From a virus, in the IMG/VR virus record IMGVR_UViG_3300027917_000057, positions 1 through 53,635 of that record: 53,635 nt of DNA; one strand, given 5' to 3'. The position numbers were made by a program, and so were the translations under genes. A model generated the notes under the pieces. It was not told the origin of the DNA. It saw only the letters and a list, made by a program, of their open reading frames with translations, and did not search any database. Of the stretch, positions 9,327 through 17,580 are shown in pieces; the stretch's first letter is position 1; the number at the start of each line of letters is the position of its first letter.

Positions 9327-9837
9327 ATACAGCGATGTCTTGTCGGAGACTGAGAAGGAGTTCCCTGGTTTCTCCGTTGTGCGTAAGGGTGATAGCCGCT
9401 TCATGCGCTTCTTGTCGAAGATCCTGTTCTTCAACAAGACGTTCATGACAGGGTTTCACACGACTGTGGGGAATACTCTGTATGTCGCACCTTCTTGGGA
9501 AGACATGAGTGATGAGGGGAGGGCTGCGCTTCTTCGGCACGAACGGGTGCACCTGAGACAACAGCGGCGCTACACCAAGGTCCTGTTCAGCCTGCTCTAC
9601 GTTTTGGTCCTGCCCGTTGTATTCACCTTCAGAGCCAAGTTCGAGCGGGAAGCCTACGAAGAGTCTCTTCGGGCACGCCTCGAGTACTGGGGGCCGGAGG
9701 CGTTCACGGAACAAGCCAGAGAGGCCATGATCCACAACTTCGTAAGTGGAGCGACTTACCTCTGGATGTGGCCATTCAGGGCCCGAGTGGCGCGTTGGTA
9801 CGACGCCGAAGTCAAAAAGCTGCTGGCGAGCGACTGA
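9307..9837 (+). CDS. HExxH metallopeptidase-like membrane protein
   Basis: A 176-residue protein initiating at GTG 9307; GGAGG lies about 9 nt upstream inside the previous gene. GTG 9316 is also possible. The zinc-peptidase motif HERVH occupies residues 78-82, and a Glu-containing segment FEREAY follows at 112-117 and could give the third zinc ligand, as in gluzincins. A hydrophobic segment (about 92-108, LFSLLYVLVLPVVF) separates them, so the active site would sit at a membrane. Position beside holin- and spanin-like genes suggests a role in envelope degradation or in processing a membrane protein. Substrate unknown. Confidence 0.7.
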   Translation: MFAVGPKYSDVLSETEKEFPGFSVVRKGDSRFMRFLSKILFFNKTFMTGFHTTVGNTLYVAPSWEDMSDEGRAALLRHERVHLRQQRRYTKVLFSLLYVLVLPVVFTFRAKFEREAYEESLRARLEYWGPEAFTEQAREAMIHNFVSGATYLWMWPFRARVARWYDAEVKKLLASD

Positions 9838-9860
9838 TCCCGTTTTTACCTCACTTTTGG

Positions 9861-9866
9861 TAGGCT
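9861..9866 (+). promoter_or_regulatory. Candidate -10 element for a leaderless start
   Basis: TAGGCT preceded by TTTTGG (extended -10 style TGG) ends exactly 6 nt before ATG 9873. With a normal -10 to start distance, transcription would begin at or beside the start codon. No Shine-Dalgarno sequence is seen. A -35 element is not obvious. A matching arrangement occurs before the gene at 13527. Confidence 0.35.
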
Positions 9867-9872
9867 GTACCC

Positions 9873-10904
9873 ATGACCTGGGCGGCGGACCTAATCAAGC
9901 AGGCGGAAGTAGAGGGCGGCTTCTACAAGGGCAAGCCTGCTAGCCCCGATAGTGTGAAGTTCGAAACGGACTTCCAGGGGCTCAAGGTCAAGGTAGACCG
10001 ACCCAAGGGATTCATCATGTTCGGCACTGACCACAGCGGTGCCAAGTGGCGGAGAACCTACAAGGTCGACTATGGGTTCATCCCTAAGACCCTGGGAGGG
10101 GATAGCGACGGACTCGACGTGTTCATCGGACCCAGCAAGAAGGCAGCAAACGCCTTCTGGGTGGTTCAGAGAAAGCCGGACGGGAGCTTCGATGAGTACA
10201 AGATCTTCTTGGGCTTCGATAACAGAGACGAGGCCATAGCCTGCTACCGTGCGCACATCCCCAAGAAGTTCTTTGGGCGGATGATGAGCATGACTGTAGA
10301 GATGATGAAGGCTATGTTGGGGGATGAGCCGCAGGAGTCTGTGAAGCCTCAGAACGGTGCGGTTAAGGACACGAGCCTGTCAACTAGAGTTAAGAAGGCC
10401 TCCTGGAGTGGCTTCCTCTCAGAGATGCTCAAACAGGTGGGGACCGCCGTTCTCGTACTTTTGCTGGTCTTCCCTTCGACTGCTCGGGCACAGAGCGTAG
10501 AGAGCATACCTCCGGGCCCGGACAAGATTCAGCCTCTGCAGCTCAAAGAGCCGGCTCCTTACTCTGGGATGCTCTATGACTATGACACCGCACTGCGTTG
10601 GGGTAACTGGCTGAAGCAATACCAGCTACGGCTGAAAATCGATGTGGAGGCCGAGAAGAAGAAGTGCGATGTGGAGCTCGCTGCTGGAAGGAAGATTCTG
10701 GCTCTTACTGAGGGTGCGCACAAAGAGTCGGAGAGGGACCTCAAGGCGCGTGTCCTCAAGCTCGAGCAGAGGAACGTGGAGCTAGAGAAAGAGCTGCGAA
10801 ACCCCTCTTGGTACAACACGCGTACCTTCGGAGTCATCGTAGGGGTAACCGGCTCAGCCCTTCTATTCGGGCTTAGCGTCTACGCTTTGGATCGGGCGCG
10901 ATGA
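9873..10904 (+). CDS. InPase-domain protein fused to signal-peptide/coiled-coil/TM module
   Basis: A 343-residue two-part protein. Residues 25-130 match the inorganic-pyrophosphatase-like InPase domain found in phage polyproteins: GTDHSG(A)KW, VDYGFIPKTLGGDSDGLDVF, then FDEYKIFLGFDNRDEA with conserved Asp/Glu. Residues 172-208 read as a complete Sec signal peptide (basic KK, hydrophobic VGTAVLVLLLVF, then STARA before QS). A coiled coil follows at about 238-312, and a C-terminal membrane helix at about 318-335 (FGVIVGVTGSALLFGLSVYA). ATG 10425 (MLKQVG) could serve as an internal start for the secreted half alone, giving about 159 residues, though its ribosome site is weak. The C-terminal half resembles a spanin-like envelope protein. 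Whether the protein is cleaved, or made from two starts, cannot be seen. Confidence 0.75.
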   Translation: MTWAADLIKQAEVEGGFYKGKPASPDSVKFETDFQGLKVKVDRPKGFIMFGTDHSGAKWRRTYKVDYGFIPKTLGGDSDGLDVFIGPSKKAANAFWVVQRKPDGSFDEYKIFLGFDNRDEAIACYRAHIPKKFFGRMMSMTVEMMKAMLGDEPQESVKPQNGAVKDTSLSTRVKKASWSGFLSEMLKQVGTAVLVLLLVFPSTARAQSVESIPPGPDKIQPLQLKEPAPYSGMLYDYDTALRWGNWLKQYQLRLKIDVEAEKKKCDVELAAGRKILALTEGAHKESERDLKARVLKLEQRNVELEKELRNPSWYNTRTFGVIVGVTGSALLFGLSVYALDRAR

Positions 10905-10905
10905 C

Positions 10906-11178
10906 ATGGCAGTCATTACGGTCGGCCGCTACCTCGACAAGTCTACTGACTCCGTCACAGTAGCTCAGGGCCCCGTAGGGGGGTCGGCATGGCTTGTTCG
11001 GGACATGAACAAGCTCGTGCCCGAGATGTTCGACTTCATAGACATCGTGAGCCGAAATGCCAATGGGGACCCCACCGTTATCGACTACAAAATAGGTGGT
11101 TCTGGAGGGATCACCGTAGCCACCCTGACGCTTACCTACGACATAGATGGGGAGCTCAAAACAGTTGGGAGGACCTGA
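10906..11178 (+). CDS. Small virion-associated protein
   Basis: A 90-residue protein beginning 2 nt after the previous stop. It is beta-rich, with a central DMNKLVPEMFDFIDIV segment and a C-terminal GGITVATLTLTYD strand pair. No catalytic motif or membrane helix. The stop overlaps the next ATG as TGATG. Its place among short tail-associated proteins suggests a structural or adaptor role. I do not recognise the family. Confidence 0.6.
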   Translation: MAVITVGRYLDKSTDSVTVAQGPVGGSAWLVRDMNKLVPEMFDFIDIVSRNANGDPTVIDYKIGGSGGITVATLTLTYDIDGELKTVGRT

Positions 11179-11519
11179 TGGCGGCCCGACTGAAGATCGT
11201 TTTCAACCCGTTTACTGGCAACTTCGATCTGGTTACCAGGCCAGGGAGCGGAAGAAGAATTGGAGAAGACCTGTCGGCACAAGTAGATGGTGCGACAGAT
11301 ACGTTCGTTACTCCAACCAAGTTCATCCACCAGGCTCCTGGGGACAGCATCTCCGTTTATCTGAACGGCGTGCGGCTACGGCTTGGTGCAGCTAATGACT
11401 ACACGTTGTCAGAGAGTGGGGGATCTGGCACTGGGTTTGATACAATCACTTTAGCCTTCATCCCTAGGGCTGGAGCGAGCAAGCCGGACATCCTGCTAGT
11501 TGACTACACGGAGAGATAA
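11178..11519 (+). CDS. Small tail-associated protein with a C-terminal attachment-like domain
   Basis: 113 residues from ATG 11178, inside the TGATG junction. Longer readings from 10989 would overlap the previous gene in another frame and are not credible. The N-terminus reads MAARLKIVFNPFTGNFDLV. The C-terminal half, VYLNGVRLRLGAANDYTL to DILLVDYTE, matches the C-terminus of the next gene (LYLNGVLLRPGANAGANHDY to LTLVKW). That beta-sandwich type is common near the ends of phage tail-fibre and neck proteins. This suggests a shared docking or trimerisation domain in the two neighbours. Confidence 0.65.
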   Translation: MAARLKIVFNPFTGNFDLVTRPGSGRRIGEDLSAQVDGATDTFVTPTKFIHQAPGDSISVYLNGVRLRLGAANDYTLSESGGSGTGFDTITLAFIPRAGASKPDILLVDYTER

Positions 11520-11522
11520 AAG

Positions 11523-13457
11523 ATGAGCCGTACTTTCATTCGACAAGACGACCAGATTGCTGCGTCAAATACATCGGATGGGGGCTACTCGGATGCAGTG
11601 GCGCCGTCACTGGCCAACTATCAGACCAACCCCAGCACCCTCCTCGACGACCTCAACAACATGAGGTCGATGCTGAGCTACCTGAAGGACATTCAGACGG
11701 GTAACTGGTACGACGCTCAGACGGCGCCCGTTGCACTCGAGGCCGGCACGCTTCGTGGTGTCGATGACCTGAACGATGCCCTGCACCTGGTCGAGAAGAA
11801 GCGGGTACTCCGCGATGTGTACCTGATCACGGATGTGACGGTGCCCGCCGAGGTGAAGGCCACGGGGACCCTGACGGGTACGGTGAACTTCTCCGACACC
11901 GACACGGTGACCATCGACACGAAGGTCTACACGTTCCAAGCCACGCTCACGAACGTGGATGGCAATGTGCAGCTCGGCGGTTCGCTGGCTACCTCGCTCC
12001 AGAACCTCTACGACGCCATCAACCTGACGGGTACGCCTGGAACGCAGTACGCAGCGGCGATGACCCTCCATCCGACCGTCACCGCTACTGCGGTCGGAGC
12101 TACGACGCTCGATGTCGAAGCCAAGTTGGGCGGCACCCAAGGCAATCTGATTGCCACCACGTCGTCGGTTGCTGACCCGGACTGGGGAGCGGCTACGCTT
12201 ACGGGCGGCGCTGGCGACTTGGTGATTCTCGGAACTGGTGAGCTTCCGACGCAAACAACCGCAGCGGTGGGGACCGTGGCTACGCTCGGCACTGTCGTTG
12301 CCTACGTCGCAGGCTTCGGGGCTGTTTCGCTCAACAACGTGACGGGCTCCAATGCCCTCAATCCGAAGAACCTGCTTCAGATCGACAGCGCCACTACGCA
12401 CGACCCAATCTTGAGCGGTGGCCGCATCATCTATGGCTTGCTCCAAAGCGAGACCGTAACGGATGGGCACACCATCTCGGACACGACGCCGACTCGCGTT
12501 CAGATCAGCTTCGTGCGGTTCAACAATGCTGGAACTGCGTTGGAGTATGCCCCGTCGGTGGACATCGCTGGGCGCACCATCCACTACGCCTATCGAGAGC
12601 GCGTTCGCCTCGAAGACCTGAGTGAGCAGGACTTCCTGCGTGGTGCCGTCATCGACATCCCGGCCGCCGCTGCCGTGGATCGACAGGATGTCTACGACAA
12701 CCAGGGAACGACGCCGGTCGAAACCACGACCAACTCCACGTTGGACCTGAACGCAGCGGGCATCTTCTGGGAGCTGCGTGACCTCCTGAACGCCACGTTG
12801 TTCCGCGTTACTGAGGGCAGCACGGGCGGCACCACTACGGTGCAGCTTGGGTCCGATGTGGATACGTTCGACGTGAACGCGGTCGTCAACGACTTCTCGG
12901 CGGGCGCTACTCTACGGAGCGGTGGCACTCGGCCGATTCGGGTAGGCGTCTCTGATGGCGTGATCGATACCTCCTCCGGTGACCTCGAAGTCCGTGGCGC
13001 CGCAGAGCTGTTCCTCGACGACGGAAATCAGACGGGCTCAACGTGGGCGCAGACCCAGGGCATCAAGCTCTCCGATACGACGGCTGAGTGGGACGCTTTC
13101 GAGACGGCCTTCGGTGAAGTCTCGCTGCTCAACGCCATCGTTCAGGCTGGCAACGCCAATCTGCACTCGAAGGTCTGGGCGGTACTAACCGCCAACGTGG
13201 CTGCGGACACCGACGTGTCGGGTCCGTCGAACGACAACAATCTCGACACCGACCTCGGTGATCTGAGTGGTGGCGACTTCTTGCAGGACTACGACTTGTA
13301 CCTGAATGGTGTGCTCCTGCGCCCCGGTGCCAACGCCGGCGCGAACCACGACTACTATCCGGGTACGGCTCTTGCGAACGGGCAGCTCAAGTTCGAGTTC
13401 TCCTTGAAGGGTACGGGCACGAAGCCGGATCAGCTCACGCTCGTGAAGTGGGTCTAG
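11523..13457 (+). CDS. Large tail-fibre-type structural protein
   Basis: A 644-residue protein. Residues about 115-230 form a domain seen repeatedly in phage tail proteins: TDTVTIDTKVYTFQATLT, then a helix with LYDAINLTG, then VTATAVGATTLDVEAKLGGTQGN and ATLTGGAG. The middle (about 395-510) is beta-helical in character, rich in Thr, Val and Asp. The last 75 residues repeat the YLNGVLLRPGA domain of the preceding gene. No membrane segment or enzyme motif. It closes the transcription unit, because a strong hairpin lies just downstream. Fibre assignment is by domain resemblance and context. Confidence 0.75.
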   Translation: MSRTFIRQDDQIAASNTSDGGYSDAVAPSLANYQTNPSTLLDDLNNMRSMLSYLKDIQTGNWYDAQTAPVALEAGTLRGVDDLNDALHLVEKKRVLRDVYLITDVTVPAEVKATGTLTGTVNFSDTDTVTIDTKVYTFQATLTNVDGNVQLGGSLATSLQNLYDAINLTGTPGTQYAAAMTLHPTVTATAVGATTLDVEAKLGGTQGNLIATTSSVADPDWGAATLTGGAGDLVILGTGELPTQTTAAVGTVATLGTVVAYVAGFGAVSLNNVTGSNALNPKNLLQIDSATTHDPILSGGRIIYGLLQSETVTDGHTISDTTPTRVQISFVRFNNAGTALEYAPSVDIAGRTIHYAYRERVRLEDLSEQDFLRGAVIDIPAAAAVDRQDVYDNQGTTPVETTTNSTLDLNAAGIFWELRDLLNATLFRVTEGSTGGTTTVQLGSDVDTFDVNAVVNDFSAGATLRSGGTRPIRVGVSDGVIDTSSGDLEVRGAAELFLDDGNQTGSTWAQTQGIKLSDTTAEWDAFETAFGEVSLLNAIVQAGNANLHSKVWAVLTANVAADTDVSGPSNDNNLDTDLGDLSGGDFLQDYDLYLNGVLLRPGANAGANHDYYPGTALANGQLKFEFSLKGTGTKPDQLTLVKWV

Positions 13458-13480
13458 GCCCCTGGCCTAACCTGATGGGA

Positions 13481-13513
13481 GCCAGGGTGCCTGACGGCGC
13501 CCTGGCTTCTTTG
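13481..13513 (+). terminator. Rho-independent-type terminator
   Basis: GCCAGGGTGCC (13481-13491) pairs with GGCGCCCTGGC (13496-13506), 11 bp with one G-U pair and a TGAC loop. It is followed by the T-containing run TTCTTTGG. It sits 24 nt after the stop of the fibre gene and just before the next start. Confidence 0.7.
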
Positions 13514-13520
13514 GTATAGA
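13512..13520 (+). promoter_or_regulatory. Extended -10-like element (TGGTATAGA)
   Basis: TGG followed by TATAGA, ending 6 nt before ATG 13527, directly after the terminator. CTGACG at 13491-13496, in the terminator loop, could be a -35 at 18 nt spacing. Start-site placement implies a leaderless or nearly leaderless message for the next gene. Confidence 0.45.
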
Positions 13521-13526
13521 GGGTTC

Positions 13527-14114
13527 ATGGGAATCGACAAAGCAGAGGTCAAAATCCTGACCGCCAACGAGATTGGCGCTTCCATCGAAGACATGATGGA
13601 GGAGGCGCAGAAGAACGAGCACATGTACGCGGGCGCCAAGAACGCGTTGGGGGATGCCTACAAGAACATCGGCAACCTGGTGGACGTGTTCAAGCGCGAG
13701 GTCGAGGAAGGGACCATCAAGTTCGATGAGCTCCGTGAGCCCGAGAAGATCGAGGGGTTGGTCCGTAAGTTCATCGCTAGGGCCATGAACATCGTGGAGT
13801 CCATGCAGCTTCAGGCCCAGAACTCTCAGATCGGAGCTGCCGGCATGGTTGCGGCATTCACGAAGGCGATGGGGATCCCCAAGAAGGTCATGGATGTGGA
13901 GCGCGGGAAGATGGAGGCCGTGAAGGCCGCCATCGAAGCACAGCTTCGTGGTGATGGGGACGAGGACCTGGAGCTCGGGCGCCCGGCTGCGAGGGTTACG
14001 GGTACGCACCCGGGTGACCCTCTGGCGGCTCGGCGCATCCCAGAGAGCAAGCCGAACGGCGCCAAGAAGACCACGAAGAAGAGCAAGACTACGAAGAAGA
14101 CGGTCCGTGCCTAG
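13527..14114 (+). CDS. Helical virion-block protein with Lys-rich tail
   Basis: 195 residues, first gene of a new transcription unit after a terminator and an extended -10 element. The N-terminal 125 residues are predicted mostly helical and charged (ASIEDMMEEAQKNEHMY, FIARAMNIVESMQLQAQNSQ). The C-terminal 40 residues are basic and low-complexity (AKKTTKKSKTTKKTVRA), which may contact DNA or the capsid. No family recognised. The last eight bases overlap the next gene. Confidence 0.65.
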   Translation: MGIDKAEVKILTANEIGASIEDMMEEAQKNEHMYAGAKNALGDAYKNIGNLVDVFKREVEEGTIKFDELREPEKIEGLVRKFIARAMNIVESMQLQAQNSQIGAAGMVAAFTKAMGIPKKVMDVERGKMEAVKAAIEAQLRGDGDEDLELGRPAARVTGTHPGDPLAARRIPESKPNGAKKTTKKSKTTKKTVRA

Positions 14115-14592
14115 AACAGCTGACAGATTCCCCGGTGACAGGGAGGAGGAGGGCATCCTCATGGAGCCCGGCGCGGTTGCGCCTACTGTCAACGGGGAGC
14201 TCAGGTATGTCACAGGCAGTGGGTTCCGGTTCTACGAAGAGGGCGTAGAGAAGGGACTGACGGGCTCTGGGATCTCCGAAGCTCAACATCGTGTGCTCAG
14301 GCAGCTCATCCACTTCATCGAAGATGGTCCGGCTGAAGGCTTTGCGTCTGGTGCCTACAAGGAGACGTTGCCTGCAGCCGACCCATTTCCGACTTCGTTC
14401 ATCTGGTGGGAGTCGGCAGCAAAGCTCAAGAAGATCGTAGAGGAGATCGTCACCTACAACGCCAACAAGACCATCGCGACGGACCAGTGGAAGGTCTACG
14501 ACACCGATGGTTCCACGGTGCTGGCTACGGTGACTGATACGATTAGCTACTCGAGCATCTTTGAGGTCAGCCGCACGAGGACGATTGTCTGA
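14107..14592 (+). CDS. Conserved-type phage structural protein
   Basis: I start this at GTG 14107 (MPRTADRFPGDREEEGI), giving 161 residues. ATG 14161 is the alternative and has the stronger ribosome site (GGAGGAGGAGG at 14142-14152). I favour the longer form because PRTADR-PG-REEE looks like a conserved N-terminus, though I cannot verify this. The body contains LRQLIHFIEDGPAEGF, YKETLPAADPFPT and IWWESAAKLKKIVE, then a C-terminal beta domain (QWKVYDTDGSTVL). This pattern recurs in structural gene blocks of tailed phages. Exact virion role unknown. The next gene starts in its stop codon. Confidence 0.65.
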   Translation: MPRTADRFPGDREEEGILMEPGAVAPTVNGELRYVTGSGFRFYEEGVEKGLTGSGISEAQHRVLRQLIHFIEDGPAEGFASGAYKETLPAADPFPTSFIWWESAAKLKKIVEEIVTYNANKTIATDQWKVYDTDGSTVLATVTDTISYSSIFEVSRTRTIV

Positions 14593-15929
14593 TGGCTAAG
14601 TCTCCGGCAGTGATCCCGTTCAACACCGATGGTGTTGGGCTCGCCGTCTCAGATGGGCTTGCCATTCCGCTTGGGCAGAGCGGTTTCGTGAGTGTCGGGT
14701 ACGACGGGACGAATCTGCGGTTCGTTCGAGTCAATAGCTCTGGCCAGCAGGTCTTCGTGGGCGCTGGGGTGGCTGGGACACCCGCAGGAGGCGTTCTAAG
14801 CGTTCAGGGCGTCTCTGGGGGTCAGGCTCTACCCATCAGCGTTGCGAGCCTTCCTCTACCGTCTGGGGCCGCTACAGAGGCCACCCTGGCCACTCTGCTG
14901 ACCGGGAGCACCTTCACGGCCCGAGTCCCTGTCCTGGTGGTTGGCGGGGGGACTGAGGCAGCGGCTCTTCGGGTCACCATTGCCAGCGACTCCACAGGGG
15001 TCCTCAGTGTGGACGACAATGGTGGGTCGCTCACCGTAGATACCCCACAGCTTCCCGCCGCTCTTGTTGGAGGTCGGCTCGACGAGAACATCGGGGCCTG
15101 GATGGGCTCGACTGCCCCGACTGTGGGGCAGAAGACGATGGTGGACTCGATCCCCGTCGTCATGGCGTCGAATCAGTCCGCCATCCCTGTGACGTTCACT
15201 CCAGCGAATGCCCGAACGGGGGTTTCTTCTGCTTTGGTTGTGCTTGGCGGCGCTACATCTGGGACGCTGCAAGTCTTTCGAGCGACGGCATACAACGAAC
15301 CGGCGGCGGCAGCCCAGAGGTCACTTGCTAGTAGCAGTGCTAACGATGCTGCGGCAGGGACTGGCGCCAGGACAGTCAAGATTCGATATTTTGATGGAGC
15401 CGGAGACGGTCCGTTTGAAGAGGTCGTGACGCTCAACGGGGTGACGCCCGTTAACACGGTAGCGACCGATATCCGGTTCATCGAGCTGATGGAGGTTCTG
15501 ACTGTTGGGGCAGTGGGCTCTAACGTAGGGACGATCACGCTGTACGGTGCGACTGGTGGAGGCGGTGGAGTAGTTGGAAGTATCGGTACTGGCAGCTACG
15601 TTGCTGGTGTCGGAGACAACCGCACGATCTGGGCGCACCACTACACGCCGACTGGATGGTCTGTAGACCTGGCTGTGCTCGTCGCCTCGATTCAGTCTGG
15701 CGGTGCAGGAACAACGGGGAAGGTCTTCTTGAGGTACACATCCCCATTGGTGCCGAACAGCGCTGAAGTTGTAGTCGGAGGCGTCTTGTTGCTTCAGGCT
15801 TTGTTCGAACGCACGTACGATTTCCACATCCGCATTCCGGGGCTTGTCAGGGTGACGGCGTATGGTGTCCCTGGTGTGAACAACGCTACGATGCAGGCTT
15901 CGTTTGACTGGTCGGAGTTGCCGACATGA
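14592..15929 (+). CDS. Beta-rich structural protein
   Basis: A 445-residue Gly/Val/Thr-rich protein coupled on both sides (TGATG upstream, ATGA downstream). The first 200 residues carry phrases typical of phage fibre-associated proteins (LPLPSGAATEATLATLL, VDNGGSLTVDTPQLPAAL, then VVMASNQSAIPVT). The C-terminal 150 residues form a jelly-roll-like strand series (HYTPTGWSVDLAVLV, KVFLRYTSPLVP, FHIRIPGLVRVTAYG). No membrane segment or catalytic residues recognised. Likely a tail-tip or decoration component. Confidence 0.7.
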   Translation: MAKSPAVIPFNTDGVGLAVSDGLAIPLGQSGFVSVGYDGTNLRFVRVNSSGQQVFVGAGVAGTPAGGVLSVQGVSGGQALPISVASLPLPSGAATEATLATLLTGSTFTARVPVLVVGGGTEAAALRVTIASDSTGVLSVDDNGGSLTVDTPQLPAALVGGRLDENIGAWMGSTAPTVGQKTMVDSIPVVMASNQSAIPVTFTPANARTGVSSALVVLGGATSGTLQVFRATAYNEPAAAAQRSLASSSANDAAAGTGARTVKIRYFDGAGDGPFEEVVTLNGVTPVNTVATDIRFIELMEVLTVGAVGSNVGTITLYGATGGGGGVVGSIGTGSYVAGVGDNRTIWAHHYTPTGWSVDLAVLVASIQSGGAGTTGKVFLRYTSPLVPNSAEVVVGGVLLLQALFERTYDFHIRIPGLVRVTAYGVPGVNNATMQASFDWSELPT

Positions 15930-16681
15930 TCAACTTCAAGGGAACTCCTGAACGGTCTGGGAACTGGACGTGGCTCAAGCCTCTGATCCCGTACAAGAGC
16001 ATCGTACTTCAGTACGAGGAAGACGCTGAGATTTACCTAGTTTATGGCTACGACGTGCCGGAGGTGTTGTCCTGCACGATCTGGAAAGGTGTGGTTCCTG
16101 TTGGGATTGTTGCTGGAGGCTACAGCCAGGCCCAGAACGATGCCGACAAAGCCGACTTCGAGACCAACTACAAGCCCTACGCCAACCGCTCGATTGATGC
16201 GATCCCGTCACGTCTGTTTGCGACTGCGATCAACGTGTCTGGGGGTGGCCCCGCGAGCTTGGCCGTAGACGGCAGCGCTACTCCGGTCGTGTTCGAGTAC
16301 AACCCGCCGAACAACTACGACATCCAGGTGACGGCCCTGACCTTGCTGTTCGAGGGTGGCGCCATGTCGTTTGGCAACCGGTTCGTGTTGAATGCCATCA
16401 GCACGCTGGCGAATGGCCTGTGGCTCGAAGCTAAGGTGGCTGACCTCTATGTGAACTGGCAGAACATGAAACGGACCCGTGACATCATCGAGATCTGTCA
16501 GGACTTCGACATCGTCACGGGTAACCCGAATCTGATGAGGGCCAAGATCCATCTGCCGACGCAGCTCAATCTGGCTCGGGCTGGGACGTACCAGGAGCCC
16601 GACTACATCCGTCTGACAGTGCGTGACAACCTGACTGGGTTTAACTTCGCCGAGGCGCACATCCAGGGAGTGAAGCTGTGA
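15926..16681 (+). CDS. Structural protein of the tail-gene block
   Basis: 251 residues, starting in an ATGA overlap and ending in a GTGA overlap with the next gene, so translation is probably coupled. The N-terminal half (SIVLQYEEDAEIYLVYGYDVPE) is mixed alpha/beta. The C-terminal half (NNYDIQVTALTLLFEGGAMSFGNRF to YIRLTVRDNLTGFNF) resembles a receptor-binding beta-sandwich of the kind that follows phage fibre adaptors. The four genes 14107-17580 form a tightly coupled set and may build one sub-assembly. Family not recognised. Confidence 0.7.
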   Translation: MINFKGTPERSGNWTWLKPLIPYKSIVLQYEEDAEIYLVYGYDVPEVLSCTIWKGVVPVGIVAGGYSQAQNDADKADFETNYKPYANRSIDAIPSRLFATAINVSGGGPASLAVDGSATPVVFEYNPPNNYDIQVTALTLLFEGGAMSFGNRFVLNAISTLANGLWLEAKVADLYVNWQNMKRTRDIIEICQDFDIVTGNPNLMRAKIHLPTQLNLARAGTYQEPDYIRLTVRDNLTGFNFAEAHIQGVKL

Positions 16682-17580
16682 GTGTTGGACATCTGAGTCA
16701 GACCGAGGAGAGTGTTCCTACCGTCGGGCTCAATAGTGAGCAGGCCGACAAGGCCGTGAAGGTGGCCCAGGTCGGACGCTTGGGCTCCGAGGTCATCTAC
16801 GCCACGCACAACTTCTGCGACCCGACGACCTGGTACTCGGAGTCAGAACGCATCACCGACGAAGTGCTTGCGGACTCAGGGGACGGACTGACCTGGAACA
16901 GTGTAGAGCCCAAGTGGGTAGACATGGCCCACGGCAAGGTCATGGACGAGGAGGCCGTGGCTGCCGAGGCGGCACCGACGCACGAGTACAAGATCGTGGT
17001 CACGGTGGATGCGGTCGAGATGACCCAACGAGCTCCGTTTGCTGCGTCGGGTGGTGACTACGACGTGGATTACCAGACCGGGCAGGTCACGTTCTTCAGC
17101 TCACAGGCCGGCAAGGTCGTGAAGGCGACGTATTCGGCGGCCAGGGGTTCGACATGGATCATGCGCCCGACACCCGGCAAGCTCCTGAAGATCGAGTCGG
17201 CCGAGGCGCAGTTCAGCGACGACGTGGAGTTGAACGACACGATCCGGTTCGGGGCCTGGGGGGTCGCCGACTACTTCGCCCCGCAGCTCGTTCCCGACGT
17301 ACTACCGCCCGGTACGCTCATCGAGCTTCAGGCTACCCGGTACATGAGGCTCGATCAGATCGTTGACGAGGCGCTGGGTAGCTACCCAGTGATCCCGGCG
17401 ATGGGCGGGAGCGTGCGGGGCAACACCCGACCTCGCTATGGGTTCCCGTTCCGCTATGGTGCGGTCCGGGTCCTGACCTCGGCGGCGCTCATGGAGATGA
17501 GGGTGCGGCTCGAGGGCGACGTGCCCTACTCGGGCGAGCGCGCGACCGCCACGTTCTACTGTTCGTCGGAGGACGTATGA
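16678..17580 (+). CDS. Structural protein, partner of the preceding gene
   Basis: 300 residues from GTG 16678, overlapping the previous stop. A central segment DVDYQTGQVTFFSSQAG is a common turn-strand motif in phage tail proteins. The C-terminal third (LIELQATRYMRLDQIVDEA, then FRYGAVRVLTSAALMEMRVRL) parallels the strand order at the end of the preceding protein, suggesting related folds that may assemble together. No enzyme motif. It overlaps the nuclease gene that follows by 4 nt. Confidence 0.65.
   Translation: MSVGHLSQTEESVPTVGLNSEQADKAVKVAQVGRLGSEVIYATHNFCDPTTWYSESERITDEVLADSGDGLTWNSVEPKWVDMAHGKVMDEEAVAAEAAPTHEYKIVVTVDAVEMTQRAPFAASGGDYDVDYQTGQVTFFSSQAGKVVKATYSAARGSTWIMRPTPGKLLKIESAEAQFSDDVELNDTIRFGAWGVADYFAPQLVPDVLPPGTLIELQATRYMRLDQIVDEALGSYPVIPAMGGSVRGNTRPRYGFPFRYGAVRVLTSAALMEMRVRLEGDVPYSGERATATFYCSSEDV

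Noticed and set aside
11607-12584. Long antisense open frame opposite the fibre gene (325 codons)
   Set aside because: The + strand frame has clear phage-tail domain sequence. The antisense product is Arg/His/Val-rich with no motif, no ribosome site and no place in an operon. It is a by-product of GC-rich coding bias.
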